A DNA stretch of 14,697 bases from Stenotrophomonas maltophilia. GTDB lineage: Bacteria > Pseudomonadota > Gammaproteobacteria > Xanthomonadales > Xanthomonadaceae. The stretch is taken from positions 31,539 to 46,235 of the forward strand of contig DGLB01000025.1 of assembly GCA_002387845.1 (NCBI GenBank), in the 5' to 3' direction. Numbering within the stretch: the stretch's first letter is position 1; each line of letters begins with the position of its first letter. The translations under genes and the position numbers were made by a program. The notes under the pieces were generated by a model. It worked only from the letters and a program-made list of their open reading frames with translations. It was not told where the DNA came from and searched no databases. Positions 1 through 6,598 of this stretch are shown here, one piece after another.

Positions 1-7
1 CCCCCCC

Positions 8-36
8 CCGCCGGCCCTCCGAAAATGGGCCGGCGG
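8..36. repeat. GC-rich inverted repeat downstream of the ABC transporter gene
   Basis: Positions 8-17 (CCGCCGGCCC) and 27-36 (GGGCCGGCGG) are perfect inverted arms of 10 bp around a 9-nt loop. It lies 32 nt beyond the TAA stop of the minus-strand ABC transporter gene and is preceded on the plus strand by a run of nine C. On the minus strand the hairpin is not followed by a T tract, so it is not a standard intrinsic terminator. It could stabilise or attenuate the 3' end of the ABC transporter mRNA, or be a GC-rich repeat unit cut by the window edge. Confidence 0.5.
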
Positions 37-68
37 CCATGGGAAAGGCAGCCACACGGAGCGTAGCT

Positions 69-1910
69 TTACGGAACCTCGCTGTCCGCAGCGACAAACC
101 CACCCGTCTGCCGCGCCCAGAGGCGCGCATACAGCCCGCCCGCGGCAATCAGCTCGGCATGCGTGCCGGTCTCGACGATGCGGCCCTGGTCCATCACCAC
201 CAGCCGGTCCATGCGTGCGATCGTGCTGAGGCGGTGCGCGATGGCGATCACGGTCTTGCCGCCCATCAGTTCGTCCAGGCTGTCCTGGATGGCCGCTTCC
301 ACTTCCGAATCCAGCGCCGAGGTGGCTTCGTCCAGCACCAGGATCGGCGCGTCCTTGAGCAGCACGCGGGCAATGGCGATGCGCTGGCGCTGGCCACCCG
401 AAAGCTTTACGCCCCGCTCGCCCACGTGCGCGTCATAGCCCACGCGTCCCTCGCCATCGCGCAAGGTGTCGATGAAGGCATCGGCACGCGCCTTGGCCAC
501 TGCCGCGCGCAGCTCCGCCTCGGTGGCGTCCGGCCTGCCGTACAGCAGGTTGTCGCGGATCGACCGGTGCAGCAGCGAGGTGTCCTGGGTGACCACCCCG
601 ATCTGCCGGCGCAGGCTTTCCTGGGTCACGCCCGCGATGTCCTGGCCATCGATGCGGATGTGACCGCTTTCCAGGTCGTACAGGCGCAGCAGTACATTGA
701 CCAGGGTTGACTTGCCGGCACCGGAGGGGCCGACCAGGCCGATTTTCTCGCCCGGCTTCACCTCCAGGTTCAGCCCGGCAATCACCCCGCCCTTCTTTCC
801 GTAATGGAAATGGATGTCTTCGAAGCGCACGCCGCCCGATGTGACCTGCAGCGGCACCGCATCGGCGCTGTCCTGCACGGTCAGCGGCTGGGCAATGGTG
901 GTGATGCCATCCTGCACCGTGCCGATGTCCTCGAAGATGCCGTTGATGGTCCACATGATCCAGCCGGACATGTTGTGGATGCGGATCACCAGCCCGGTGG
1001 CCAGGGTGATCGCGCCCACGGTGATGTCGCCGCGGCTCCACAGCCACAGCGCCAGCCCGCAGGTACCGGCGATCAGGAAGCCGTTGACGATGGCGATGGT
1101 CAGGTCCATGCCGGTGGTGACGCGGGTCTGGCGGCGGTGCTTGACCGCCAGCTCTTCGATCGCCTCGGCCACATAGGCCTGCTCGCGGCCACCATGGGCA
1201 AACAGCTTCAGGGTGGGGATGTTGGTGTAGCCATCCACGATGCGCCCCATTGCCTTGGATCGCGCTTCGGAGGCGATCCACGCGCGTTGCTTGGCGCGCG
1301 GCACGAACACCCACATGATCACCACGTAGGCCAGCAGCCACAGCACCAGCGGGATCATCAGCCGCCAGTCGGCCTGCGCGAACAGATACAGCGCGGTACC
1401 GGTGTAGACCACGATGTACCAGAGCGAGTCGACCATCTGCACCGCCGACTCGCGCAGCGACGTGCCGGTCTGCATGACCCGGTTGGCCATGCTGCCGGCA
1501 AAGTCGTTCTGGAAGAACGACAGACTCTGGCGCACCACGTAGTTGTGCATCAGCCAGCGCGAGCGGTTGCTCAGCCCGGGCACGATGGCCTGGTTGACCA
1601 GCAGGTTGTGCAGGCCGACCAGCACCGGCCGGGCGATCAGGGTGATCGCTGCCATCCACAACAGGGTGTCGGCATGCCGCGCGAAGAAGCGGGCATCCGG
1701 CTGCTCGCTGACCATGTCAACGATGCGGCCGAGGAAGTCGAACATCGCCACTTCCACCAGCGCCAGCAGCAGGCCGGCCACCAGTGTGGCCAGCAGTACC
1801 GGCCACACTGGGCGCAGGTAATACAGATAGAACGCCGCCACGTTGCGTGGCGGCATGCGCGCGTCCACCGGCGGGAACACCGGAATCAGCGATTCGAACC
1901 AGCGGAACAT
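69..1910 (-). CDS. ABC transporter, fused permease and ATP-binding protein
   Basis: A 613-residue half-transporter of the type IV exporter class (MsbA/multidrug-like), expected to act as a homodimer or heterodimer in the inner membrane. The N-terminal half (about residues 30-335) carries the hydrophobic transmembrane region. The C-terminal ATPase has all catalytic motifs: A-loop Tyr370, Walker A GPSGAGKST (394-402), Q-loop Gln442, signature LSGGQ (503-507), Walker B ILVLDE (523-528) and H-loop His559, so it should hydrolyse ATP. The ATG at 1910 is preceded by GGAGG with a 7-nt spacer, which fixes the start. The gene lies 43 nt downstream of the serine hydrolase on the same strand with a REP hairpin between them, so the two may be co-transcribed with REP-modulated downstream expression. 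The substrate cannot be told from sequence; lipid, peptide or drug export are all possible. Confidence 0.93.
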   Translation of the reverse strand: MFRWFESLIPVFPPVDARMPPRNVAAFYLYYLRPVWPVLLATLVAGLLLALVEVAMFDFLGRIVDMVSEQPDARFFARHADTLLWMAAITLIARPVLVGLHNLLVNQAIVPGLSNRSRWLMHNYVVRQSLSFFQNDFAGSMANRVMQTGTSLRESAVQMVDSLWYIVVYTGTALYLFAQADWRLMIPLVLWLLAYVVIMWVFVPRAKQRAWIASEARSKAMGRIVDGYTNIPTLKLFAHGGREQAYVAEAIEELAVKHRRQTRVTTGMDLTIAIVNGFLIAGTCGLALWLWSRGDITVGAITLATGLVIRIHNMSGWIMWTINGIFEDIGTVQDGITTIAQPLTVQDSADAVPLQVTSGGVRFEDIHFHYGKKGGVIAGLNLEVKPGEKIGLVGPSGAGKSTLVNVLLRLYDLESGHIRIDGQDIAGVTQESLRRQIGVVTQDTSLLHRSIRDNLLYGRPDATEAELRAAVAKARADAFIDTLRDGEGRVGYDAHVGERGVKLSGGQRQRIAIARVLLKDAPILVLDEATSALDSEVEAAIQDSLDELMGGKTVIAIAHRLSTIARMDRLVVMDQGRIVETGTHAELIAAGGLYARLWARQTGGFVAADSEVP

Positions 1911-1925
1911 CCTGTTACCTCCAAC

Positions 1926-1957
1926 GTAGTGCCGGGCTTGCCCGGCAACCTCTCTAC
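1926..1957. repeat. GTAG-type REP (SMAG-like) hairpin between two minus-strand genes
   Basis: On the plus strand GTAG (1926-1929) is followed directly by an 8-bp stem, TGCCGGGC at 1930-1937 and GCCCGGCA at 1940-1947, with a TT apex. This is the canonical layout of Stenotrophomonas GTAG REPs. The right border reads CTAC (1954-1957), giving a second, outward-facing GTAG on the minus strand, separated from the stem by 6 nt. That GTAG contains the TAG stop of the serine hydrolase. The left border sits just upstream of the ribosome binding site of the ABC transporter gene. REPs of this kind are known to form RNA hairpins that affect mRNA stability at gene ends. Confidence 0.85.
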
Positions 1958-3522
1958 AACACCGGAACCAAGATCAGGTCCTGGAAATCAAAACTGAAAT
2001 CCGTCAACGAGGAAATCGCCTGCATGCGCACATCGCGCACTTTGCCATCCGGATCCAGGCTGAAACTCACGAAAGCATCAGCATTCAGCGAGCGGTCGTC
2101 CCAGCGCACGATGAAGGTGTCGTGCTGCCAGGGCTCCAGCCGACCCACCAGCTGCGCGGTCTTGTCAAAGCGCAGTCGCAGACCGCCCTTGTCCGTTTCA
2201 ACATGCACATCGCCGTACCACGCGTCGCGGTAGCGACCGGCATACTTCGCCAACGGCAGTGAGGGCTTCGACTTCGGATCGCGCGCCGCCTGGTGCGCGG
2301 CCCAGCCTTCGTCGGCCTTGTCCTGGGCTTTGGCCACGGCGGCCGCATAGGCCGCCACCCAGTCGGTCGGGGCCTGCGGCTTCAGGTAGGCGTCCAGCAC
2401 ATCCAGGGTGATCGCATTGAACGCCGCACCGACTTCCTGATTGGTCAGCACCACGATGCCCAGCTTCTGTTCCGGCACCAGGGTGACCCGCGAGACCATG
2501 CCCGGCCAGCCACCGGTGTGCCAGACCAGCTTCTGTCCGCGGAAGTCGCTCAAGCTCCAGCCTTCGCCGTAGCCGGCGAAGTTCGGCTTGGCCGCGGCCA
2601 GTTCCGGCACCGCCGGATCGGCGACCACCTGCGGGGTGATCACCTGCCACATCGCCTGCTGGGTCTTGGGCGTGAACAGCGGCGTGCCGTTCTCCAGTAC
2701 GCCATGGGCCAGCTGCACGTTCATCCAGCGCGCCATGTCATGCACGCTGGAATAGATGCCGCCGGCACCGGCATTGTTGGACCAGGTCAGCGGGGCTACG
2801 GTGCGCAACTGGCTGAAGTCGTACTTCGCGTGCCCCACTGCGGCCTTGTCGCCAGCCTTGAGGTGGTCGGCGTTGTAGCGGGTACCGGTCATGCCGACCG
2901 GGGTGAAGATGTGCTGCTGCAGGAAGTCGGCATACGACTGCCCGGACACCTGCTCGATCACCTGCTGGGCCACGGCATACAGGATGTTGTCGTAGGCATA
3001 GCGGTCACGGAAGCCGCCCTTCAACGGCACCTTGCCCAACCGCTGCACCACCTCGGCATTGCTGTAGGTCGTGGTCGGCCAGAACAGCAGGTCGCCGGCA
3101 CCCAGGCTGAGCCCGCTGCGGTGCGAAAGCAGGTCGCGGATGCGCATTTCGCCAGTCACGTACGGGTCGGACATGCGGAACGACGGCAGGTGGTCGATCA
3201 CCCGGTCATCCATCTTCAGCTTGCCCTGCTCGGCCAGCAGATTCAACGAAGTGGCAGTGAACGCCTTGGTATTGGAGGCAATGGCGAACAGGGTGTCGGC
3301 CTGTACGGGATCTGGCTTGCCCTGTTCACGCACGCCAAAGCCGCGTTCCAGCACCACCTGTCCATCCTTGACCACGGCCACGGCGATGCCGGGTACGTCG
3401 AACTGGGTGCGCACGCGTTCCACCGTGGCCTCCAGCCGGGAATCCAGTTCGGTCGGCGCGGCGGCCGATACCAACGGTGCGCAGGCCAGCAGCACGACGC
3501 CTCCAATCCATGATGTGTTCAA
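1954..3522 (-). CDS. Secreted beta-lactamase-family serine hydrolase (class C/PBP-like fold)
   Basis: A 522-residue protein starting at TTG (3522), chosen because GGAG lies 7 nt upstream and a signal peptide follows at once. The frame stays open to 4200, but the upstream part overlaps the divergent VOC gene and looks non-coding. Residues 5-21 form a hydrophobic signal peptide ending VSA/AA, so export to the periplasm or beyond is likely. The serine beta-lactamase/D,D-peptidase triad is present: SxxK as SNTK (83-86), YxN as YDN (177-179) and a KTG equivalent HTG (335-337). The catalytic domain spans about residues 25-380. A C-terminal extension (about 385-520) resembles the DUF3471 domain often attached to these esterase/peptidase-like hydrolases. 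The substrate is unknown: an esterase, D-aminopeptidase or peptidoglycan-related role is possible, and true beta-lactamase activity is not implied. The stop codon TAG lies inside the GTAG border of a REP. Confidence 0.9.
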   Translation of the reverse strand: MNTSWIGGVVLLACAPLVSAAAPTELDSRLEATVERVRTQFDVPGIAVAVVKDGQVVLERGFGVREQGKPDPVQADTLFAIASNTKAFTATSLNLLAEQGKLKMDDRVIDHLPSFRMSDPYVTGEMRIRDLLSHRSGLSLGAGDLLFWPTTTYSNAEVVQRLGKVPLKGGFRDRYAYDNILYAVAQQVIEQVSGQSYADFLQQHIFTPVGMTGTRYNADHLKAGDKAAVGHAKYDFSQLRTVAPLTWSNNAGAGGIYSSVHDMARWMNVQLAHGVLENGTPLFTPKTQQAMWQVITPQVVADPAVPELAAAKPNFAGYGEGWSLSDFRGQKLVWHTGGWPGMVSRVTLVPEQKLGIVVLTNQEVGAAFNAITLDVLDAYLKPQAPTDWVAAYAAAVAKAQDKADEGWAAHQAARDPKSKPSLPLAKYAGRYRDAWYGDVHVETDKGGLRLRFDKTAQLVGRLEPWQHDTFIVRWDDRSLNADAFVSFSLDPDGKVRDVRMQAISSLTDFSFDFQDLILVPVL

Positions 3523-3645
3523 GCAGTGTCTCCACGGGACTGTAACCGGAATGTCGAGGCCGCATTCAGCGCGACCTTTCGCAGAATGGTAACGCGTCGC
3601 GTCGCAGGCTCGCCTGTGCCAGAAGCCCGTCCAGGAGCCCGCGCC

Positions 3646-4080
3646 ATGACCGCCCCCACCACCAGCGCCATCATTCCCTGCCTGCGCTACCGCGACGCCC
3701 ATGCGGCCATCGCGTGGCTGGAAAAGGCATTCGATTTCAAACCGCAGGCGGTTTACGCCGACGGTGTCATCGTCTACCACGCCCAGCTGGTGTATGGCGG
3801 CGGCATGGTGATGCTCGGTTCGGTGGACAACGGCAGTGAGTGGGGAAAACTGGTTGTCCAGCCCGATGAGATCGATGGACGCGAAACCCAGAGTGCCTGC
3901 GTGATTGTGACGGACCCGGACGCGCACTACGCACGTGCCGTCGCTGCCGGTGCCAAAGTGGTGATCGACATCGCCGACCAGGACTATGGCGGGCGCGGTT
4001 ACGCCTGCCGCGATCCCGAAGGCCATCTGTGGTGGTTCGGCAGCTATGACCCGTGGCAGGCGGAGCACCCGGGCGCATGA
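3646..4080 (+). CDS. VOC-family protein (glyoxalase/bleomycin-resistance fold)
   Basis: A 144-residue single-module protein. The ATG at 3646 is preceded by AGGAG (3633-3637) with an 8-nt spacer, which favours it over the longer open frame beginning at 3526. It has the vicinal-oxygen-chelate pattern: an early IIPCLRYRDAHAAIAWLEKA segment (9-28), a central strand region with His45, and the C-terminal DYGGRGYACRDPEGHLWWFG segment (113-132). The last contains the conserved DPEGH/W motif, whose Glu125 is usually a metal ligand. Its closest resemblance is to the PhnB/YdeM-like branch, whose members are mostly without a known reaction. The stop codon overlaps the next start as ATGA, so it forms an operon with the DUF72 gene. 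It is divergent from the serine hydrolase, with a 123-nt shared upstream region. Confidence 0.88.
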   Translation: MTAPTTSAIIPCLRYRDAHAAIAWLEKAFDFKPQAVYADGVIVYHAQLVYGGGMVMLGSVDNGSEWGKLVVQPDEIDGRETQSACVIVTDPDAHYARAVAAGAKVVIDIADQDYGGRGYACRDPEGHLWWFGSYDPWQAEHPGA

Positions 4081-4892
4081 GCGTGGTCGGCGGCACCATC
4101 CGCACCGGGATCGGTGGCTGGGTGTTTCCGGAGTGGCGCGGCGGAATGTTCTATCCAAGCGGTCTGGCGCAGCGCGAAGAACTGTCCTATGCAGCCGCAC
4201 GGCTGGGCTGCATCGAGATCAACAGCACCTTCTACCGTGCACAGAAGCCGACGGTGTACGCACAGTGGCGCGACCAGACACCGGTCGGTTTCCGTTTTTC
4301 GGCCAAGGTGCCGCGAAGCCTCACCCAGGGGCGTGATCTGGCCGCCGTCGCCGCGCGTGCGGATGGCTTCATCGAGGGCATTGCAACGCTGCAGGATCGG
4401 CTCGGCCCCCTGGTCTGGCAGTTCGGGGAACAGCACCCGGCCGGTGCGCAGGAGTTCGACCGGCTGCTGCAGGATCTGCCACGCGAGGCGAACGGCTGCG
4501 TTCTGCAGCATGCACTGGAGGTGCGCAACCGCGCGGCGTGGACAGCGGAACTGGTCGATGTCGCACGCCGTCACCACGCCGCCCTGGTGTACAGCGGCTC
4601 AAGCGACTACCCCAGCTACGCCGACCCCACCGGTTCCTTCATCTATGCCCGCTTGATGCAGTCGCGCGCCAATCTGCGCGCCGGCTACCCGCAGCGTGCG
4701 CTGGAGCAATGGGCGCTGCGCGCCCAGCGTTGGGCCCGTGGCGAGGACAATCCCGACCTGCCCCATCTGGCGCATGAGGCACCGCCCCATGCCGCGCGCG
4801 ATGTCTACCTGCTGTTCATCGGTGCGGCCAAGCACCGCAATCCCGGCGCGGCCATCGCCCTGCAGGACCACGTGCGCGCCATCACCCGGTAG
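4077..4892 (+). CDS. DUF72 (YecE-like) TIM-barrel protein
   Basis: A 271-residue protein of the DUF72/YecE family, predicted to be a cytosolic TIM barrel without an established biochemical reaction. The typical N-terminal signature is present: GIGGWVFPEWRGGMFYP (11-27), then EINSTFYRAQKPTVYAQWRDQTP (47-69) and FRFSAKVPRSLTQ (72-84). The family's later LEVRNRAAW and FIYARLMQSR segments and the C-terminal DVYLLFIGAAKHRNPGAAIAL segment follow. I chose the ATG at 4077 because it overlaps the upstream TGA (ATGA) and starts right at the family N-terminus; an upstream GTG at 4053 would add eight residues. GGAG lies 11 nt upstream, and translation is probably coupled to the VOC gene. The stop at 4890-4892 is 17 nt from the convergent membrane protein gene. 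Confidence 0.9.
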   Translation: MSVVGGTIRTGIGGWVFPEWRGGMFYPSGLAQREELSYAAARLGCIEINSTFYRAQKPTVYAQWRDQTPVGFRFSAKVPRSLTQGRDLAAVAARADGFIEGIATLQDRLGPLVWQFGEQHPAGAQEFDRLLQDLPREANGCVLQHALEVRNRAAWTAELVDVARRHHAALVYSGSSDYPSYADPTGSFIYARLMQSRANLRAGYPQRALEQWALRAQRWARGEDNPDLPHLAHEAPPHAARDVYLLFIGAAKHRNPGAAIALQDHVRAITR

Positions 4893-4909
4893 CCTGGCAC
4901 CCGCCCGCC

Positions 4910-5545
4910 TTACGGCGCGGTTCGCCCTCGCGCCAGGCTCTCGTCCAGCTTCCACAGCAACCCGCCCAGCGCGATGAAGGCCAGCGTCATCGATGCGACG
5001 TTGCCGAGCAGGGACGTCCAGCCCAGCATCGCCAGGTCCAGGAACGGATAGGGGTACTGCCCGGTGACGCGGCCCAGCAGCATCGCCCAGGCCAGATAGG
5101 CCACGGGGACCAGCAGCGCGAGCAGCAGTTGCCGCCAGTGCAGGCCGCCATGTTCGCCCAGCCCCCATCCCAGCAGGTACAACACAGGTACCGCGTAGTG
5201 CAGTCCTGCGTCGGCCCACCATTGCCATCCCTGCGGATGCCACAGCGTGCGCAGCACCAGCACGTACACCACCCCGGTAATGCCGATGTACAGCGCCATC
5301 GCCGCGCGCGGCCCCGGACCGGCCAGGCCGTCGGCGTCACCGCTGGCACGCGCGAGACAGACCGCAGCCACGCCGATGTTGCTCAGAACGGTGAAGTAGC
5401 CCAGCAGGCGCAGGCTGGCGCTGCCAGCGCCCTCCAGCCCGCCACCAGGGGGCAGAAGCAGCACGAACTGCAGCACCAGCGACAGCACCGCGACCAGCGC
5501 GGTCAGACCCGCCAGCAGACGGGCAAACGTGGATGGCGCACGCAT
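4910..5545 (-). CDS. Pr6Pr-type six-helix integral membrane protein
   Basis: A 211-residue, strongly hydrophobic protein with about six predicted transmembrane helices. These include segments near residues 10-30, 40-60, 80-100, 115-130, 140-160 and 180-200. The segment QYPYPFLDLAMLGW late in the protein and YFTVLSNI in the second helix match the Pr6Pr membrane protein family, whose function is not known. The ATG at 5545 has GAGGA 5 nt upstream; the open frame extends to 5707, but that part overlaps the start of the divergent EamA gene and looks non-coding. It converges on the DUF72 gene with 17 nt between stops. The start is 37 nt from the divergent transporter start, so the two promoters must overlap or be very compact. 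Confidence 0.78.
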   Translation of the reverse strand: MRAPSTFARLLAGLTALVAVLSLVLQFVLLLPPGGGLEGAGSASLRLLGYFTVLSNIGVAAVCLARASGDADGLAGPGPRAAMALYIGITGVVYVLVLRTLWHPQGWQWWADAGLHYAVPVLYLLGWGLGEHGGLHWRQLLLALLVPVAYLAWAMLLGRVTGQYPYPFLDLAMLGWTSLLGNVASMTLAFIALGGLLWKLDESLARGRTAP

Positions 5546-5582
5546 GGTGTTCCTCGCAAAGGTTAACGCGCACAATACTCGC

Positions 5583-6530
5583 ATGCCGATGACCGATACC
5601 CGCAGAGCGCTGCTGCAAATCCATTTCTGTGTGCTGTTGTGGGGCGTCACCGCCATCCTCGGCGTCCTGATCAGCCTGCCCGCACTGCCACTGGTGTGGT
5701 GGCGCATGCTGCTGGTGGTGGCCCTGCTGGCGCTGCTGCCACGCGTATGGCGAGGCCTGCGCCAGCTTTCCCCTGCCCTGCTGGCCGGTTACTGCGGGGT
5801 GGGCGCGCTGGTGGCGCTGCATTGGCTCACGTTCTATGGGGCTGCGAAACTGGCCAATGCTTCGGTAGCCGCCACCTGCATCGCACTGGCTCCGGTGTTC
5901 GCCGCGGTGATCGAACCGTGGGTGGCCAAGCGCCCGTTCCAGCTGCGCGAACTGGCGTTCGGCATCGCCGTGCTGCCCGGCGTGGCGCTGGTGGTCGGTG
6001 GGGTGCCCGATGGCATGCGCCTGGGCGTGCTGGTGGGTGCCCTCTCCGCACTGCTGGTGGCGGTGTTCGGCTCGCTCAACAAGCGCCTCGTCAGTCATGC
6101 CGACCCGCTCACCGTGACCGCCGTGGAACTGGGTGCCGGCACGATCACCCTGACCGTGCTGGCTCCGTTGCTGCCGTTCCTGCTGCCGGCGCTGGCCAGC
6201 CCCCTGTGGGTCGTCCCCAACCTGCGCGACAGCCTGTTGCTGCTGACCCTGGCTGGCGTCTGCACGCTGCTGCCGTTCGCGCTGGCACTGGTCGCCCTTC
6301 GTCACCTCAGCGCTTACACCGTGCAGCTGGTGACCAACCTGGAACCGGTCTACGCCATCGTGCTGGCCGTCGTGCTGCTGAACGAGCAGCGTGAACTCAC
6401 GCCGCTGTTCTATGCCGGCGTGGCGATCATCGTCGGTGCGGTGTTCCTGCATCCGCTGTTGAACCGCCGCAAGCCGGTGCAGCATCCGGAGATCCTGGGG
6501 ACGGCGGAGGCGCGCAACATCGCGGAGTGA
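5583..6530 (+). CDS. EamA/RhaT-family (DMT superfamily) transporter
   Basis: A 315-residue inner-membrane protein with about ten hydrophobic helices in two EamA repeats. The N-terminal repeat begins with IHFCVLLWGVTAILG. The C-terminal repeat contains the characteristic HLSAYTVQLVTNLEPVYAIV stretch, which resembles the conserved PV.A/LEPV region of drug/metabolite exporters. The substrate is unknown; family members export amino acids, metabolites or drugs. The start may be ATG at 5583 (MPMTD) or ATG at 5589 (MTD). No clear Shine-Dalgarno sequence precedes either, and with only 37 nt to the divergent gene a leaderless or near-leaderless mRNA is possible. The stop TGA (6528-6530) is followed 3 nt later by the GTAG head of an inverted REP pair. 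Confidence 0.9.
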   Translation: MPMTDTRRALLQIHFCVLLWGVTAILGVLISLPALPLVWWRMLLVVALLALLPRVWRGLRQLSPALLAGYCGVGALVALHWLTFYGAAKLANASVAATCIALAPVFAAVIEPWVAKRPFQLRELAFGIAVLPGVALVVGGVPDGMRLGVLVGALSALLVAVFGSLNKRLVSHADPLTVTAVELGAGTITLTVLAPLLPFLLPALASPLWVVPNLRDSLLLLTLAGVCTLLPFALALVALRHLSAYTVQLVTNLEPVYAIVLAVVLLNEQRELTPLFYAGVAIIVGAVFLHPLLNRRKPVQHPEILGTAEARNIAE

Positions 6531-6533
6531 GGC

Positions 6534-6598
6534 GTAGCGCCGGGCTTGCCCGGCTGAAGCACCCGCATCCGCGATCAGCCGGGCAAGCCCGGCTCTAC
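6534..6598. repeat. Inverted pair of GTAG REP (SMAG-like) elements
   Basis: Two canonical REPs face each other. The left one has GTAG at 6534-6537 and a stem GCCGGGC/GCCCGGC at 6539-6545 and 6548-6554. The right one is on the minus strand: CTAC at 6595-6598 (GTAG on the minus strand) with a perfect 8-bp stem AGCCGGGC/GCCCGGCT across 6577-6594. They are separated by about 21 nt and can also pair with each other to form one long stem. The pair sits between the convergent EamA transporter and ATPase genes. It could act as a bidirectional mRNA 3'-end structure. The right head supplies the TAG stop of the ATPase gene. Confidence 0.92.

Noticed and set aside
2293..3513. A 406-codon plus-strand open frame antisense to the serine hydrolase
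   Set aside because: No recognisable domain, and it is fully covered by a gene with an intact SxxK/YxN/HTG triad on the other strand.
1954..3522. The serine hydrolase as an AmpC-type beta-lactamase resistance gene
   Set aside because: It shares the fold and the SxxK/YxN motifs, but it has an HTG third motif and a C-terminal DUF3471-like extension. These point to the broad esterase/peptidase-like family instead.
3523..4200. N-terminal extension of the serine hydrolase frame up to 4200
   Set aside because: It would overlap the whole VOC gene and place the signal peptide internally. The TTG at 3522 has a ribosome binding site and the signal peptide starts there.
5337..6485. A 382-codon minus-strand open frame antisense to the EamA transporter
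   Set aside because: Composition is extreme in Gln, His and Arg with no membrane segments or domain. It is explained by codon bias of the transporter gene.
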